A stretch of 64,000 nucleotides of DNA from Doryteuthis pealeii (lineage: Eukaryota; Mollusca; Cephalopoda; Myopsida; Loliginidae). Both the position numbers and the translations under genes were made by a program. This document shows, in pieces, positions 11,557 to 22,958 of the stretch (positions are counted from its first letter, which is position 1; the number at the start of each line of letters is the position of its first letter). The notes under the pieces were generated by a model. The model worked only from the letters and a program-made list of their open reading frames with translations. It made no database searches and had not been told where the DNA came from. The stretch lies in contig CM042145.1 in assembly GCA_023376005.1 (NCBI GenBank), positions 60,564,643-60,628,642 on the forward strand, written 5' to 3'.

Positions 11557-11898
11557 TGGACTCTCCCGTCGATTTTCGACGTATGAGGGTTCACACACAC
11601 AATGAACATCCACACAGTGATTTGTTTATAGTGGTGAAGGCTTGTGTTGGACCATCCACACTTTTTGGCACAGACGATAGGAAAGAATTGGTGCATCAAG
11701 GGTTGCCACAAACCCAATCAACGACCACCTCGGGAATTTTGAATTCAGAGTTATCCCTCTCCTAGACTGGTTACCTACCCAAGGCTGAAGAGCCCAGTCT
11801 GCACTACTATTTAACCCATAGCTGGAGGGAGAATATATGGATTCATACCTTTCCCAAGGGTATTAGCGCTATGTGAAATGCCAACAGCTTCACTACTA
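11557..11898 (-). mobile_element. SINE B2 (B body with alternative tail)
   Basis: The right part (about 11740-11898) is the B body in reverse (CTCCTAGACTGGTTACCTA, CATACCTTTCCCAAGGG) with the tRNA head lost. The left part (11557-11740) differs from the usual B tail and matches 42541-42720 in detail: TGGACTCTC, CGTCGATTTTCGAC, AACAAATCACTGTG reversed. Both copies end at (TA)n. The alternative tail may let it use a different LINE machinery, which is an inference. Confidence 0.8.
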
Positions 11899-12006
11899 AT
11901 ATATATATATACATATATATATACTTCATCAGGCTGTAATTTCTTTTCAAAATTCATATGTGTGTGTGTATATATATATATATATAGAGAGAGAGATAGA
12001 GAGAGA
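11899..12006. repeat. (TA)n and (GA)n arrays
   Basis: Interrupted TA repeats end in TAGAGAGAGAG. Confidence 0.85.
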
Positions 12007-12039
12007 ATATAAATTGAAAAACATAAATATATTTTATGC

Positions 12040-12325
12040 TGACACGTATTTCGATACGAATTTATAATCTCAACATTAGTAATTAGTAGAAAGATAAATA
12101 TATATAACCTACTTTAGTTTCACCAAATATTTGACTTTTGAACGATGAAATCAACCACCTAGAGTTCACCTTTACTGCGAAACTGTTTTCAACGGCAATA
12201 ATTGTATTATTCACTTTCACAATTGTTTTCAATTAATTAATTTCTTAATGAATTCATTACAATTACCCCCGATTATTCTTTTTTGGTGAAACTTAAGTAG
12301 GTTATCTATGTATATTTATATCTTT
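12040..12325. mobile_element. Foldback element E with GAAA-palindrome ends
   Basis: ATAACCTACTTTAGTTTCACC (12104 on) is the reverse complement, with one change, of GGTGAAACTTAAGTAGGTTA (12285-12304); pairing extends to about 40 bp. The right arm holds GAAA-CTTAAG-TA (12288-12299). A related GAAA-TACGTG-TC string lies on the minus strand at 12049-12040. It is non-coding and probably a terminus-to-terminus retroelement remnant. Confidence 0.6.
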
Positions 12326-12371
12326 CTACTACTACTACTACTACTACAAGCATATATATATATATATATGA
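12326..12371. repeat. (CTA)n and (TA)n microsatellite
   Basis: CTACTACTA repeats are followed by a short TA run. Confidence 0.85.
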
Positions 12372-12722
12372 TAGGAGGGTTGGATTAAATCCGACAGAAT
12401 GTGGTAAAGAATAAAGGAAAAAGTGGACAAAAAGAGCAAAACTCAACCGAGTAGATGTAGGAGAGATATGTGGTTCTGCATTGAGCAGGACTTCATCAGT
12501 CAATTTTATCAAAGCATCGGTGCAACATACATTTGTATTTATAGAAGAGAAAGTGGGCGGGAGGGGGTAGTTTGGTGAAGTCAGGAGGAAGGGAAGAGTT
12601 TGTGAGGATTTGATTGGTCAGAGGAAATTTGTCATGGAAGGGGTGGGAGAGAAGATCAAAAGTATGAAATCTATTGGAGACTTATATAATATATATGTAT
12701 ATATATCGACAGATTTGAACAC

Positions 12723-12723
<1 letters not shown>
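12372..12723. other. Unassigned; possible retroelement end
   Basis: The minus strand near 12490-12500 reads GACTGATGAAGTCCTGC with CTGC and GCAG able to pair. It resembles the ends of Penelope-like elements, but no family member elsewhere in the window confirms it. Confidence 0.3.

Positions 12724-12772
<49 letters not shown>
12724..12772. repeat. (TA)n with flanking direct repeat
   Basis: A TA run is bracketed by CGACAGATTTGAACACAGAT, present on both sides (12699 and 12775). This looks like replication slippage. Confidence 0.9.
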
Positions 12773-12775
<3 letters not shown>

Positions 12776-13643
12776 GACAGATTTGAACACAGATATATAG
12801 ATAGAATAAATATAGATTTGAACACAGATCTAGAGATAGAATCAAGCTAAATGTGCTAACAAATTCAGATTTATTTCTCTTGTCCAATCTGTCAATTTCT
12901 ATTTGCTAAACGGTGTGCAATTTCATTGTCTTCGAATAACATGATCAGAATCGACAATCTATCGAGATGGCGATACGGAGTGTCGATCCATGAAAAATCC
13001 AGATATGTCCACCCCTTGCTGGCTGCAAGTTGGCACGCCACAAATCCAATTATCCCCCTTTTAATGGCAACCCATGCTACTACGCTACAGGATCCCCTTT
13101 TATAGACGAACGGAGCCATTTCCGTAAATATATTTCACGCTCATATTCACTGGGCTATTTCTGGAGAATGCTGGCTTTGTGTCACGGAACGTTCACCTGC
13201 TGCTAAACGTAATTTACAGATTTATAGACTGATAGTTTTTCTATTGATTGGTGTCACCCCCCCCCCTCACGTGAGATATAAAAGCTTTTCCAATTCCCCG
13301 CTGTAAACTATGTAATATACATCTAAACTAAGATCTCTGATTGAATATATCACTGGTTCTCTTCATTTGCCAACAGATTCAATTCCTTGTTTGAACTTTA
13401 GTTGACTCCGTGTTTTTATTCACTGTATGCAGTTACTTTAACCTAATTATATATATATATACCAAACTTATTGGTAAATCCTCGCGGTGAGAAAAAAAAC
13501 AGCAAATAGTTTGATTGTAAAAATATACTACCAAACATCAACCGGGAAGAAAAAATTTTTGGAAAGAAAAGAAAAGACCAAGATAATCGTATCAACAAAA
13601 AAATTCTATTAGTACAATACTTTGGCCAAAAGAAAAAACAATT

Positions 13644-13651
<8 letters not shown>
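12773..13651. other. Unassigned DNA
   Basis: The stretch 12890-13230 is less AT-rich and carries a 75-codon minus frame with no recognisable domain; it could be unique host DNA. A C-run lies at 13256-13266. Confidence 0.35.

Positions 13652-13683
<32 letters not shown>
13652..13683. repeat. (TA)n microsatellite
   Basis: A TA run with one phase break. Confidence 0.95.
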
Positions 13684-13685
<2 letters not shown>

Positions 13686-13754
13686 TACAAAAACCGCAGG
13701 AGACTAAAGCTAATAAGTAAAAAGTGCTCAATACCTAAGTAGAGCGAATAATAA

Positions 13755-13881
13755 AGGTAAATCTAATGAGTCAGACGAACCTACTAAAAGTTTCGCTTAA
13801 TGCTCTTCAGGGCTAAGATCTTAGCCCCGAAGAGCATTAAGCGAAACTTTAGTAGGTTCGTCTGACTCATTAGATTTATCT
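13755..13881. repeat. Spacer-less palindrome, ~63 bp arms
   Basis: The centre GGCTAAGATCTTAGCC (13811-13826) has no spacer. Each arm carries CGCTTAATGCTCTTC or its complement and TCTGACTCATTAGATTTA, with one mismatch and one indel. On the minus strand the left arm reads CTGAAGA-GC-ATTAA-GC-GAAAC, a short hammerhead-like core; the right arm has CCGAAGA instead. A (TA)n run follows at 13882-13908. Confidence 0.9.
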
Positions 13882-13912
<31 letters not shown>

Positions 13913-13998
13913 AGTGTTATTCTTAGGAATATTTAGGGTGTGCAGTTATTTAGCCTAATTTTCTTGTCTTTGTAAATTTAAGTAAAGAGTCATGGACA

Positions 13999-14386
13999 TC
14001 TTTATATCAATACTCGTATTCCTTAATTATACGACCGCTGTTATCTCGCAACATCTGGTTAAAAATAAGACTGTTCAAGATGAAATGTAAATCCTAAATC
14101 ACCGAATTCTTATTTCTTAGTAGAGTAAACCACCTCAGCTAGATAATAGACCACACCGTTTTTATTATAAAGAAAAAGAGAATAGGGGAAAGATAGAGGG
14201 GGCGAGCGCACGGAAGCGATAACTCCAATCTGTTTAAATCGAACATAATTAAAAGAAGGAAAGAAAGAGAAAAACAAGATTGTTATACTTTTTACATATT
14301 GAACTATATCGTAATAGCTCTTAAATAAGCATATAAACGTTATAATAATTAAATTATTATAGCGTGGTATATCCAGTTCCTGCTTG
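13999..14386 (+). mobile_element. Helitron-like H2 copy
   Basis: It begins TCTTTATATCAATACTCGT and carries the family blocks TACGACCG and AATAGCTCTTAAATAAG. The 3' end is GCGTGGTATATCCAG followed by CCTGCTTG, a mutated form of the family terminus hairpin plus CTAG. Non-coding. Confidence 0.7.
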
Positions 14387-14520
14387 TTTATATATTAATA
14401 ATCGTGTTCCTTAAAAGTGTGACCCTTATCATCTTGCAACACCCTCAGGTTAAAAATGAGACCGTCCAAGAAGAAAGGTAAACCTAGATAATATAGAAAA
14501 ATCAAATTGTTAAATCTCAT
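14387..14520 (+). mobile_element. H2 5' fragment, tandem to the previous copy
   Basis: It restarts with TATATTAATAATCGTGTTCC and AACACCCTCAGGTTAAAAA right after the preceding H2 terminus. It stops before the internal block. Confidence 0.65.
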
Positions 14521-14595
14521 TTGCGTAGATTTATTTTTTATAATTATTATAATTTCGATGTAAATTTTTAATTGACATCAAAAATGGTAAAATGA

Positions 14596-14597
<2 letters not shown>

Positions 14598-14640
<43 letters not shown>
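14598..14640. repeat. (TA)n at SINE A tail
   Basis: A pure TA run abuts the 3' end of the reverse SINE A that follows. Confidence 0.95.
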
Positions 14641-14644
<4 letters not shown>

Positions 14645-14894
14645 TAAAAAGTAAAGTCATCGAGGTGGCCTAAAGTAGGTATCAGCCAATCAGCGAGGGA
14701 GTCTATCCCCTTTGCACTAGCGCTAGACCAAGGAGATTGTTTGGCGTATGAGGTGGAGCGCCACACCTACTATCAGCTCCTTACTTTACCACACAGATCC
14801 TTGTGCTACTCATACGCTGAGTTGGCGAGGGCCGGTATCGAACTAGGAACCTTGTGGTTTTTTGCCGAACTCTCCACCGACTGAGCTAACCCAT
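14641..14894 (-). mobile_element. SINE A, full length
   Basis: In the minus direction: tRNA-type head GGGTTAGCTCAGTCGGTGGA, B-box GTTCGATACCGG, conserved CTCGCCAACTCAGCGTATGA, body CTAGCGCTAGTGCAAAGGGG and tail CTTTACTTTTTACTTA into (TA)n. tRNA-derived SINEs are transcribed by RNA polymerase III from the internal A and B boxes (established knowledge). The trinucleotide at the anticodon site has drifted, so the parent tRNA is not named. Confidence 0.9.
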
Positions 14895-14917
14895 ATATTA
14901 TATATATATATATATAT

Positions 14918-15404
14918 ATATACATATACTCGCGATCCATAATTGTACGACCGTTATGATCTTGAATACCCCTGTTTAAAAATGAGACCGTCCAAGATAT
15001 ATTGCAAAAATATAAATCCTTATAATCTGATGTTGCTTATCTGCATATTTTTTTAAATTTCTTTTGGATGTCGTCACCTTGGCTAAATAATGGACCATTC
15101 CGTTTGTATTATAAAGGAGGAAAGGGAAGAATAAGGACATGTTACACAGAAAATATATAAGAAACAAACAAATAGAATTAGTAGGGGAAGTATAGAGAGG
15201 GTGAGCGCGCGGAATAGATAACTCTAATCTCTCAATTGAGCATTAAGAAAAGATAAAAATAAGAAAGAAAGAGTGAGAGATAGTGAAATCAAGATTATTA
15301 TAATTTTTACATATTGAACTATTTAGCAAAAGCTCTTAAGTAAACCTATCAAACATTGTGATAATTAAATTATCATACTGGTGTATATCCAATGGTCCTG
15401 TCAG
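14918..15404 (+). mobile_element. Helitron-like H2 copy
   Basis: It opens at ATACTCGCGATCC next to a (TA)n run, carries TACGACCGTTATGATCTTG and GTGAGCGCGCGGAA, and ends GGTGTATATCC...GGTCCTGTCAG. The CTAG terminus is mutated to TCAG. Confidence 0.7.
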
Positions 15405-15461
15405 GACCAAATATTGTTCGAACAAATGAACATTTTATTCTTATTGTGACTAGAATGAGTC

Positions 15462-15811
15462 ATTACCATATATTGCATCCTAATCGTGCGGAGGGTTGGA
15501 TATATATATCCAAGTGCGAGAGAGATTTACCAACCCCTGCGCACGAGAAGTATGTGACACAAGGTCAATTTCTTAAGCGGAGTTTAACAGGTTTGGATTC
15601 AGAGTTTTCCTTCTCCTAGTCTGGTAACCTAGCCAAGGTTAAAGACCCCAGTTACCCTACTATTTACGCATAGCTGGAGGATGAGTAGTTGGATGCATAC
15701 CTTTCCCAAGGGTACTAGCGGTTTTGAAATGCAAACAGCCTCGTGCAGGATTTGAACCAAGGCCGACGATTCCATTTCCTCCGACTCTAAACATTACACT
15801 AGGCGCCTCCA
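15462..15811 (-). mobile_element. SINE B, minus, with inverted tail piece
   Basis: 15527-15811 is a near full-length B in reverse: TTACCAACCCCTGCGCACG tail, CTCCTAGTCTGGTAACCTAG body, CAGGATTTGAACC head. A short plus-oriented B tail (GTGCGGAGGGTTGGATATA, 15485-15505) faces it, giving a tail-to-tail arrangement. Confidence 0.85.
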
Positions 15812-16402
15812 CTTGGATAAATACTTACAATGTTTTGGTAATGTGTGACACAATTTGGTAATAGAGTAATATATTTTTGGAACAAATCGTCTAATCAGAT
15901 CAAAGACATTTCCGTCTGCTTTTTTTCCGTGATTTTAAAGGTGACGAATCACACTGAACTGTTATACTTTCCGATTGCTGCTAACTGAATTTACCTCCCC
16001 TGGCCTGTGAACAAGACCTCAGAATTCACGCTTTTAGGCCTATGTGACTTTGCCTGGTAGTTGAGCTTCTTGCAAACCCGAACAAAATTTATTGAATTAT
16101 TTAGTTATTGTACTGTGATCAACTGCACCTTCACCTTTCACACAATAAATGGTTTTGGTGGCTTCTGTGGCATTAGGGTTCACTTCGAACTCGAAAAGCC
16201 TAAGTTCCCAAATTAGACTATATTGCAATTTCATTTGTGCGACTTTCATATTACGCCAAGAGTGAAGCAATGCTCAACGTGTTAACACACCCACGATACT
16301 ATTGATTATGGCAGGTCCTTCCACGGCTTGTACTACTTCGGTCACGTGATATACGTGCCGCAAACTAACATGCATTGAGATATTGTAAAACTTTGTACTC
16401 GC
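15812..16402. other. Unassigned DNA
   Basis: Nothing recognisable; base composition is more balanced than the surroundings. Confidence 0.35.
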
Positions 16403-17884
16403 TCATATATATATATATATAAGAAATATTTTGGTATGTACGTGTCGACCTATAACTCAGAAAAGTGAAGTCACTCATATTTAAAATCTTGCATATAGAT
16501 TAATATCCTTCTAACTAAGAAACACACCAAATTCGGTTATTGATTTTACTAATTAAGGGATATAATTAATTAAAAAAATTTGCGGAACTGTCCGTATACC
16601 AACACCTGCTGATAATAAAATATTGTCCCCCCGCCTGACTTTTTTTACAGCGATACCAGAAGTGAAGTTAATTTTAGTGAATAAATTTCGCAGTCTAAGC
16701 CGTTCCGCTCGGAATTTATCGCCTATTTCTGGCCCAATATAAAACATATTTATATAGTTGGAAAGAAAATAAAATAATATTTTTGAATATGTAATTTGTA
16801 TGCGTTTTTATCTATTAAATTATTTTTTACAGCGAGTTCAAAAAAAATTTGCTTCGGAGAGCTGATAAGTATGATTTTTTTAAGACTAAATTTTAACGGA
16901 AAATCAAATTCTCTTTTCTCGACTATTTACGGTTTACTCTTCTTTAAGATATTTATATTTTAAGAAAGAGAATAAAATAATCTTTCTAAATATGTAATGT
17001 GATTGAGTTTTTATTCATTGAATTATTTTTAACAGCGAGTTAGAAAAATAATATTTTGCTTCAGTCAGCCTAGAATTCGTAGTATAATTCTTTTTATACT
17101 AAATTTTAACATAAAATCACATCTATCGCTTATTTCTGTTCCTATCTATATTTATTTGGTATGTAATAATTTTTCTAAATATGTATTTAGTATGTATTTT
17201 CATACATTGAATTATTTTTTACAGTGAATTAAATAACAAACCAAATGAAAACATTTAACGATAACTCAATTTTTAAAAATTAATTCTCGTCGTTCGTCAA
17301 TTGTAATCAAAGCCTTTTTTAATTTTTCATAATCGCGTTAATTTATTTCAATATAGAAATACAAATAAATTCATGATACTAATGCAGAATACTGCGCAAG
17401 AGATAATACCATTAGATTACCTAATACATTTCACGGAAAATACCTGAAACCTCAAGTTATCAAATTTATAGTATAGTATACTTTATTATAATAATTTGAC
17501 ATTCGATCGGCTACACTTTGAATTATGTTATTTTGTTAAGATTATTTATCGGTTTACATAAATTTGATTACTTTATTTAATTTTTTTTTTTCAAATATAT
17601 ATTTGAAGTTTAGCAAATCGCGTTCATTTATATTTTATTTTTAAAAAATTTAATCATTGAATTAAAATTTCTTACTATATCATTGTGATGTCATTCCTCA
17701 AATCTGACGAAATTTCCTGACCTCCTACCAGGCCGGATTAAATTAAGATCTTTTTTACGTGGTGATTTTTATGGGTCATCCTGCGAGGATCGAACTCGCT
17801 ATTGAGTAGTAATATATCTGCAAATGATTATTAAACCATGTTTTATCTCCTCTACCCCAGGCTTCGCCGGGTAGCCGCTGCTAG
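16403..17884 (+). mobile_element. Possible Helitron-like H3 with internal array
   Basis: The 3' end at 17884 is CTAG followed by T. It lies 9 bases after the hairpin CCC-A-GGC-TTC-GCC-GGG (17856-17871), the layout of a Helitron terminus. The 5' boundary is uncertain and is put at TCATATATAT near 16402. Four diverged ~190 bp units lie inside, each with ATTxTTTTACAGCGA, at 16647, 16829, 17032 and 17221. A decayed copy of the 37.2 kb MITE arm sits at 17381-17455. No helicase or Rep frame. Confidence 0.5.
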
Positions 17885-17893
17885 TATATATAT

Positions 17894-18159
17894 ATAAGTA
17901 AAAAAAAAAGTAAAGTCGTTGGGGCGGCCTAATGTCGGTATCAGCCAATCAGCGAGGGATTCTGTCCCCTTTTCACTAGCGCTAGACCAAGGAGATTGTT
18001 TTTGCATCTGAGGTAGAGCGCCTCACCTACTATCAGCTCCTTACTTTACCGCACAGATCCATGTGCTACTCATAACGCTGAGTTGGCGAGGGCCGGAATC
18101 GAACTAGGAACATTGTCGTTTCTAGCCGAGCGCTCTACTGACTGAGCAAATCCGGCCCA
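17894..18159 (-). mobile_element. SINE A, full length
   Basis: Minus orientation: head GGCCGGATTTGCTCAGTCAG, B-box GTTCGATTCCGG, body CTAGCGCTAGTGAAAAGGGG, tail CTTTACTTTTTTTTTTACTTA then TA repeats that touch the H3 terminus. Confidence 0.9.
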
Positions 18160-19375
18160 TACTACCCTGATGAAAACACGTTCTTAATATACATTTATCT
18201 TATTTTCATGTTCGATACGGTAAATTTCCAATCGAAACAGTGTCGTTATATTTTTTCAAATATCAAGTTATCCTCACTTTTGATATTCTCACTCATCAAC
18301 ATATTGTCGGATTCATTAACATTTTTCTGGCATATATATATTCATTTGTCAATTTTTTTCTTTTCGGGATATATGCAACTCTATCTCGTTATCATCTCTT
18401 CATCGTCTCTTCGTTTTCCTCAACTTGTTCGAGACGCCCACAACACTGTACCTCTATGAGGTCATGGAAATTGATTATGAACACAACACTTTCTCATTCT
18501 TGTATGAATCTGAACCTCCCTCATATTTGAATTGTTCCTTGTTTCCGTTCATGCAAACGGTTGTCTCCTCGTACCTCAACAACATAAAAGAGGGCTAACC
18601 ATATTTAAGTGGCTGATTGATTCTGGTCACCACAGCAATTCTAGGTTAACTTCAGTTTTCAGTCTAGGGTACTAAATCAAGTTACGCCTCGTCCACTGGA
18701 AGAAATACTGAAATCTGTCAAATCGTCTTTCTTCCGACTGCAGTCGTTTTTCATAATTATTATTCACACGCAGCTACCATTCGTTTACTAACGTTAAAAT
18801 ATTAATTTCGTAAAAGAATGCATATTGCAAAAAATGTATTTTGTCTTTAGTTAGACCTATGATAAAGTTCCCAACTTCCTCTTTTTGTAATCTGTAGTTG
18901 AACTCACTGTGGAAAACTGGTTTTCTTAATTAAATAAAATAAAAACAGTTAACTGTCGACTACAACCAATAAAACCACCAAATATTGACAGTTATAACCT
19001 TTCTCGATTTAACCAGCAAAGTAAATTGAAATTTTACAAAGATATTCGCTGAAAACAGTTCCAGACATTTTTTTTTATCTGAAACGATTAAATATGACTA
19101 AAAAGAATTTGGGAAATTCAAAAAAAAAATGAATCACTGTCTAATTTTATACAAAAATCGATATCAAAAGTTCAATTTAGAGTTCTTCGAATTTGTGTCG
19201 AGCCACGGTTAATTCTTTTACACATTTGGTCAAAGATTACTTGCAGCCAAATATTCTCACGTTGCATCATCTTCATGTATCCAACCTGTCGGTGGGGCAT
19301 AGAATAAGGTGTCTGTTTCCCTTGCTCAGAGGTAAGAACTCCCCAAAAATTGGTGTGTTCTGCGTTTGACACTAA
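18160..19375. other. Unassigned AT-rich DNA
   Basis: Two overlapping ~90-codon plus frames (18208-18530) have no recognisable domain and Ile/Ser/Leu-rich composition typical of AT-rich DNA. No repeat family of this window is visible. Confidence 0.35.
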
Positions 19376-19495
19376 ACTGCATCTGCTGGTGAGGTTCGAA
19401 TTCGGTAGATTGGGACTGTGTGGAGTACCCCTTCATTAGTATTATTCAAAGGTTCACTCTGATCCGGAGTGGTAGTACATGTTAGGTTTTTGTGC
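19376..19495 (+). repeat. Repeat C internal fragment
   Basis: Contains CTGGTGAGGTTCGAATTCGG, TGTGGAGTACCCCTTCA and CACTCTGATCCGGAGTGG in the order seen in complete C copies. Confidence 0.75.
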
Positions 19496-19538
19496 CTAGG
19501 ATAGAATGCTAGAGATACTGACCTTCAAATACACTAAT

Positions 19539-19850
19539 ATCCTGATCATCATGTCGCGCTGACGGCATGGATTGTCATGAGTCTCCCACGTGTCCTTATT
19601 GCTTATCGCCCCAATAACGTCCTCCTTACGACATCCAAAATCCACACAGCGCTGATCAGTATAGTTTTTCGCTGGTCGGCCCACTCTGGTGTATCCATGT
19701 GTAGGGTATCACAAGAGAATATCACTTATGATTTCGTCATTACTTCTTTAGCAGTGTCTAACGTGTCTAGTTCGTCTTATTTGGATGGATTGTGGGATAG
19801 GAGTTCAGTTGTCGTACAACCGTTTTTTCGTAGGATGCTGCTTCCATGAT
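19539..19850 (-). pseudogene. LINE L C-terminal fragment, best preserved copy
   Basis: Minus-strand translation, nearly in one frame, reads WKQHPTKKRLYDN, then IRRTRHVRHC, NDEIISDILL, YPTHGYTRVGRPAK, DQRCVDFGCRKEDVIGAI and DTWETH. This is the classic tail of a non-LTR retrotransposon ORF lying after the reverse transcriptase. Stops stand where Trp or Gly is expected, for example TGA in LL-W. An open frame of 62 codons survives at 19496-19684. The RT domain is missing, as expected from 5' truncation. Confidence 0.8.
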
Positions 19851-20208
19851 TTGTTTAGGACACTATGAAATGTCGTTCCTATCTAGCTTTCTTCCAAGCG
19901 TTAATAACCAAGTGGATCTAAGCCCACAAAATTAAAAAAGAAATTCACCTTTTAAAAATTCACTCTTTAAAAAGTATGCTCAACATGCAAGGTATTGCTC
20001 ACTGTTAAACACATCCTCCTAAATTGCAACAGTCTCAAACAAACCCGCACTAAATATTACCGGACAAACAATTTAAGAGACCCCTTCAAAAATATCAACC
20101 CAGAAGACGTCTTAAATTTTATTAAGAAAAAGCAACCTTTTTAACAAGATCTAACCAAACCGACCCTTTCACCAAAACTGTCAAAACATAACTGAATATC
20201 TATATATT
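19851..20208. other. Unassigned DNA
   Basis: No recognised feature. Confidence 0.35.
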
Positions 20209-20480
20209 CTATATATAATGGAGATAGACTGCATTTTTGTCTTAAGCCGAAACTACGTCACGGCTGACGTCACAGATTCCAAACTAATCCATAGTTATTA
20301 TCAATGAGAACCTAATGTATAATTAATTTGTGTTATACTTAATATTAAAGGAACAAATTGCTTTATATACAAGTATTGAGATGCGTTTGTAATATTTGTT
20401 GGTCTGTAACATTTGCATAGCCAATTTTCAACGAATCTTTTAATAAATGCATGTTTAGTTTTAAACAGTTTCCAATTGAT
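20209..20480 (+). mobile_element. Helitron-like H1, 5' portion
   Basis: TCTATATATAATGGAGATAG matches the H1 start TCTTATTATAATGGAGATT. It is followed by CCGAAACTACGTCACGG and TGACGTCA (20265-20272), conserved in other H1 copies. No 3' hairpin or CTAG is found, so the end is approximate. Confidence 0.6.
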
Positions 20481-20699
20481 ATTTTAATTTTTATTTGTAT
20501 AATAATTATTTCATGTATAAAGTTTTGCGAGAAATTAATTTATTAATAAAGATACAGCGGCTAATTTATATCTTACGTTAAATTGTTAGTTATGGTCTTT
20601 TGTCCGTGACTACTTCCGTTTTCGTTGCGGTAAAAAAAAATGTTTAAGTTTTACTAGTTAATTTTTAATGAAAAAATCACTATAAAATCCTTAATCTAA

Positions 20700-20795
20700 A
20701 GACTGAAGCCCATAGGAAAAACAAGTGGTACATAACCCTTTCTGGCATTAAATGACCCACATAGGTTAATATGCCGTTAAACAAAACTCACTCAA
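20700..20795 (+). repeat. Repeat C tail
   Basis: TGGCATTAAATGACCCACAT...TATGCCGTTAAAC followed by AAAACTCACTCAAAC, the canonical C terminus. Confidence 0.75.
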
Positions 20796-20968
20796 ACAAG
20801 AATCAAGCACAATCATTCAAACTTCACTACAAGGTGCAAAGGTAATTAAAGGTATCCTTAAGCAGGATATATACTATTACTGACGCAGACAACGCAGATT
20901 ATCTCGCACTTCTTGCAAATGGTAAGCCACTGAATTTTGCAGACCAATTTATATACGTCGGTATGGAA

Positions 20969-21120
20969 ACACGTGGTGTAATGGTTAGTCATAGGAAATG
21001 AACATGTCGATCCGAGTTCAAATCCTGGACGAGGCTGTTTGCATTTTACACACTGCTAATACTCTTGGGAAAGGAATGCCTCCAACTATCCTCCTTCCAG
21101 CAATGGGTAAAAATTAGAAG
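20969..21120 (+). mobile_element. SINE B, 5' half
   Basis: Head ACACGTGGTGTAATGGTTAG, B-box GAGTTCAAATCCTGG, body CTTGGGAAAGGAATG. It ends abruptly after CAATGGGTAAA. Confidence 0.8.
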
Positions 21121-21194
21121 AGACTAAAGTAGAAGTAGTAGAAATGAGGGAAGGTAAAAGAAAAGAAGAAATTAAAGAAGGTAAAAGAATAGTT

Positions 21195-21385
21195 GAGACA
21201 ATCATTTAGGTGCTATGGCTTGATCAGAAGGAGCGTCTCCGATTGACTGTCAAATATAAGTAAGAGCCAAAGTGGAGAGTTACATGTTATGGACGGCTCA
21301 ACCACCAGAGTTCCATCCTTTAGCATCACGGGTCACATATTCTATAACCACAGCTGACAGGGCGAGGCCCTGTTGGAGAAGTAAA
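21195..21385 (-). repeat. Repeat C 5' block
   Basis: Minus orientation: AGAGTTACATGTTATGGACG, CCATCCTTTAGCATCACGGG and CACAGCTGACAGGGC match the 5' block of C at 40680-40925. Confidence 0.7.
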
Positions 21386-21560
21386 GGTGAACTCATAAAG
21401 GACGTTCTTAAAACCAGCAAAACCTGATGTGTTCATAAACTTTTTTCTGGACACAGGGTGCCGTCTAGAGGACAACCAGCACGATGGACGACAGGGGTGG
21501 AATGCGGGAGAAAATCAAAGGAATCCGTGATGTTACCACGCCTTTATAATGATGAGTATA
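21386..21560 (+). pseudogene. LINE L C-terminal fragment
   Basis: Plus-strand translation has ELIKDVL, then after a shift FINFFLDTGCRLED and DGRQGWNAGENQRN. This corresponds to ELISDVLLW...DTGCRLEDLPxAMDDRxGW in the family. Stops and a shift are present. Confidence 0.65.
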
Positions 21561-22041
21561 GTAAAATAGTTTCCAGCCAAAATGTTCGGGTTTATGGAGT
21601 TTATAAAAAGAACATTCAGACTTACGGTTCTAAGGGTAATTGGAATGGAATTAATGTTTAAACAATCACTATAAAGTACAGGGAAATTTTGTTTAATCTC
21701 TAAAATGTCTCTTAAAGATTAAAGAGACTATATTAATTTTTGTTGTTTCCTTTTTAATCGATAATCTAGTATGGTCTATAAACATTACAAGATGCTTTTA
21801 TATCTTTAGAACAAACAAATACATTGGTACTCTATTTGACTAAAAGTATCGGACGAAGAAGTCAATTGAATGACTTTTCCGACTCTTCTTTTTAGTGTTA
21901 ATTAGTGTTTCTGTTTACTTGTCTATACATACTTTAATTTCATTAATTGAAACTAAAAATATTCATGTTCACCAAGTAAATATTGTAGGCATATGTACAT
22001 TTCCTTTGATTACGTTCAAACAAAATGGTAAGCGGCACTCA

Positions 22042-22042
<1 letters not shown>
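21561..22042. other. Unassigned AT-rich DNA
   Basis: No recognised feature. Confidence 0.35.
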
Positions 22043-22081
<39 letters not shown>

Positions 22082-22436
22082 TACAAACTCATTAATCAAC
22101 AACGGACCAACAATCACCACCACACCATTCCTACGTACCGGACAAGCAGCCACAAGATCACTGCTGCAATTCACGGTCAGGAAGAAGGGACGTGACTGTC
22201 CTGAAAATTCACCACTCGTCTAAATAAAAGAAACTAAAAAAAAACTACCGAGTTTTCTGATATTTATTCCTTAACTAACATATTATGGTAACAAACATTA
22301 GCATAATATAGTACGTTAATGCTTCACACCTATGCCCAAATCTGGTATATGTATTTCCAACAACGGATACAAATACTAAAATACATCTCATATATATATA
22401 TATATATATATAATATATATATATATGAGAGAGAGA
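22043..22436. repeat. Two (TA)n arrays
   Basis: TA runs at 22043-22079 and 22388-22436, the second followed by GAGAGAGA. Unassigned sequence lies between. Confidence 0.9.
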
Positions 22437-22958
22437 AAGATAATATGGAGCTATATTTATGAGTAAACAATGTCCAATAGCATGGATAGTGCATTTATAT
22501 CTAAGGTAAGGTGGACATAGATTAAAAGGCAACTGGTTACTAACAGTTGCTCACCTATGCGATCTTCAGACCAAACCACTGTGTCTGAAGATCTTTTCTG
22601 AATATTTTTCCTGTATTTGTTTTAAGATTCTTGTTGTATGGCAGGTTAAACCAGATTATTTTTCTATATCTGCTTGTTTGTGTTTTTGTTTTTTTACTAG
22701 GATTTTACGTTAGTTGTTCCGAAAGGCATTGAAAAGAAGTTGGTTTTCTGAACGATTAACGTACACTTCAGACACTAAAGTTTTGACACCGACGCCTCAT
22801 GTATCGATACAATGCGAAGAGGACAAATTTAATGAAGATACATGCTCATAAATACGCCGACGTAATTAAAAGGAATGACATGCACACGTTTTATTAATAT
22901 TTTTATAAATATCAAATCAATGATTTCTCACGTAATTTAACTAATATTGTACGCTACA
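22437..22958. other. Unassigned; 11 bp stem hairpin at 22561-22594
   Basis: GATCTTCAGAC and GTCTGAAGATC are perfect inverted repeats about 12 bases apart. Nothing else is recognised. Confidence 0.4.

Noticed and set aside
12892..13119. 75-codon minus frame in less AT-rich DNA
   Set aside because: No domain, no splice-site support and no second copy; kept only as possible unique DNA.
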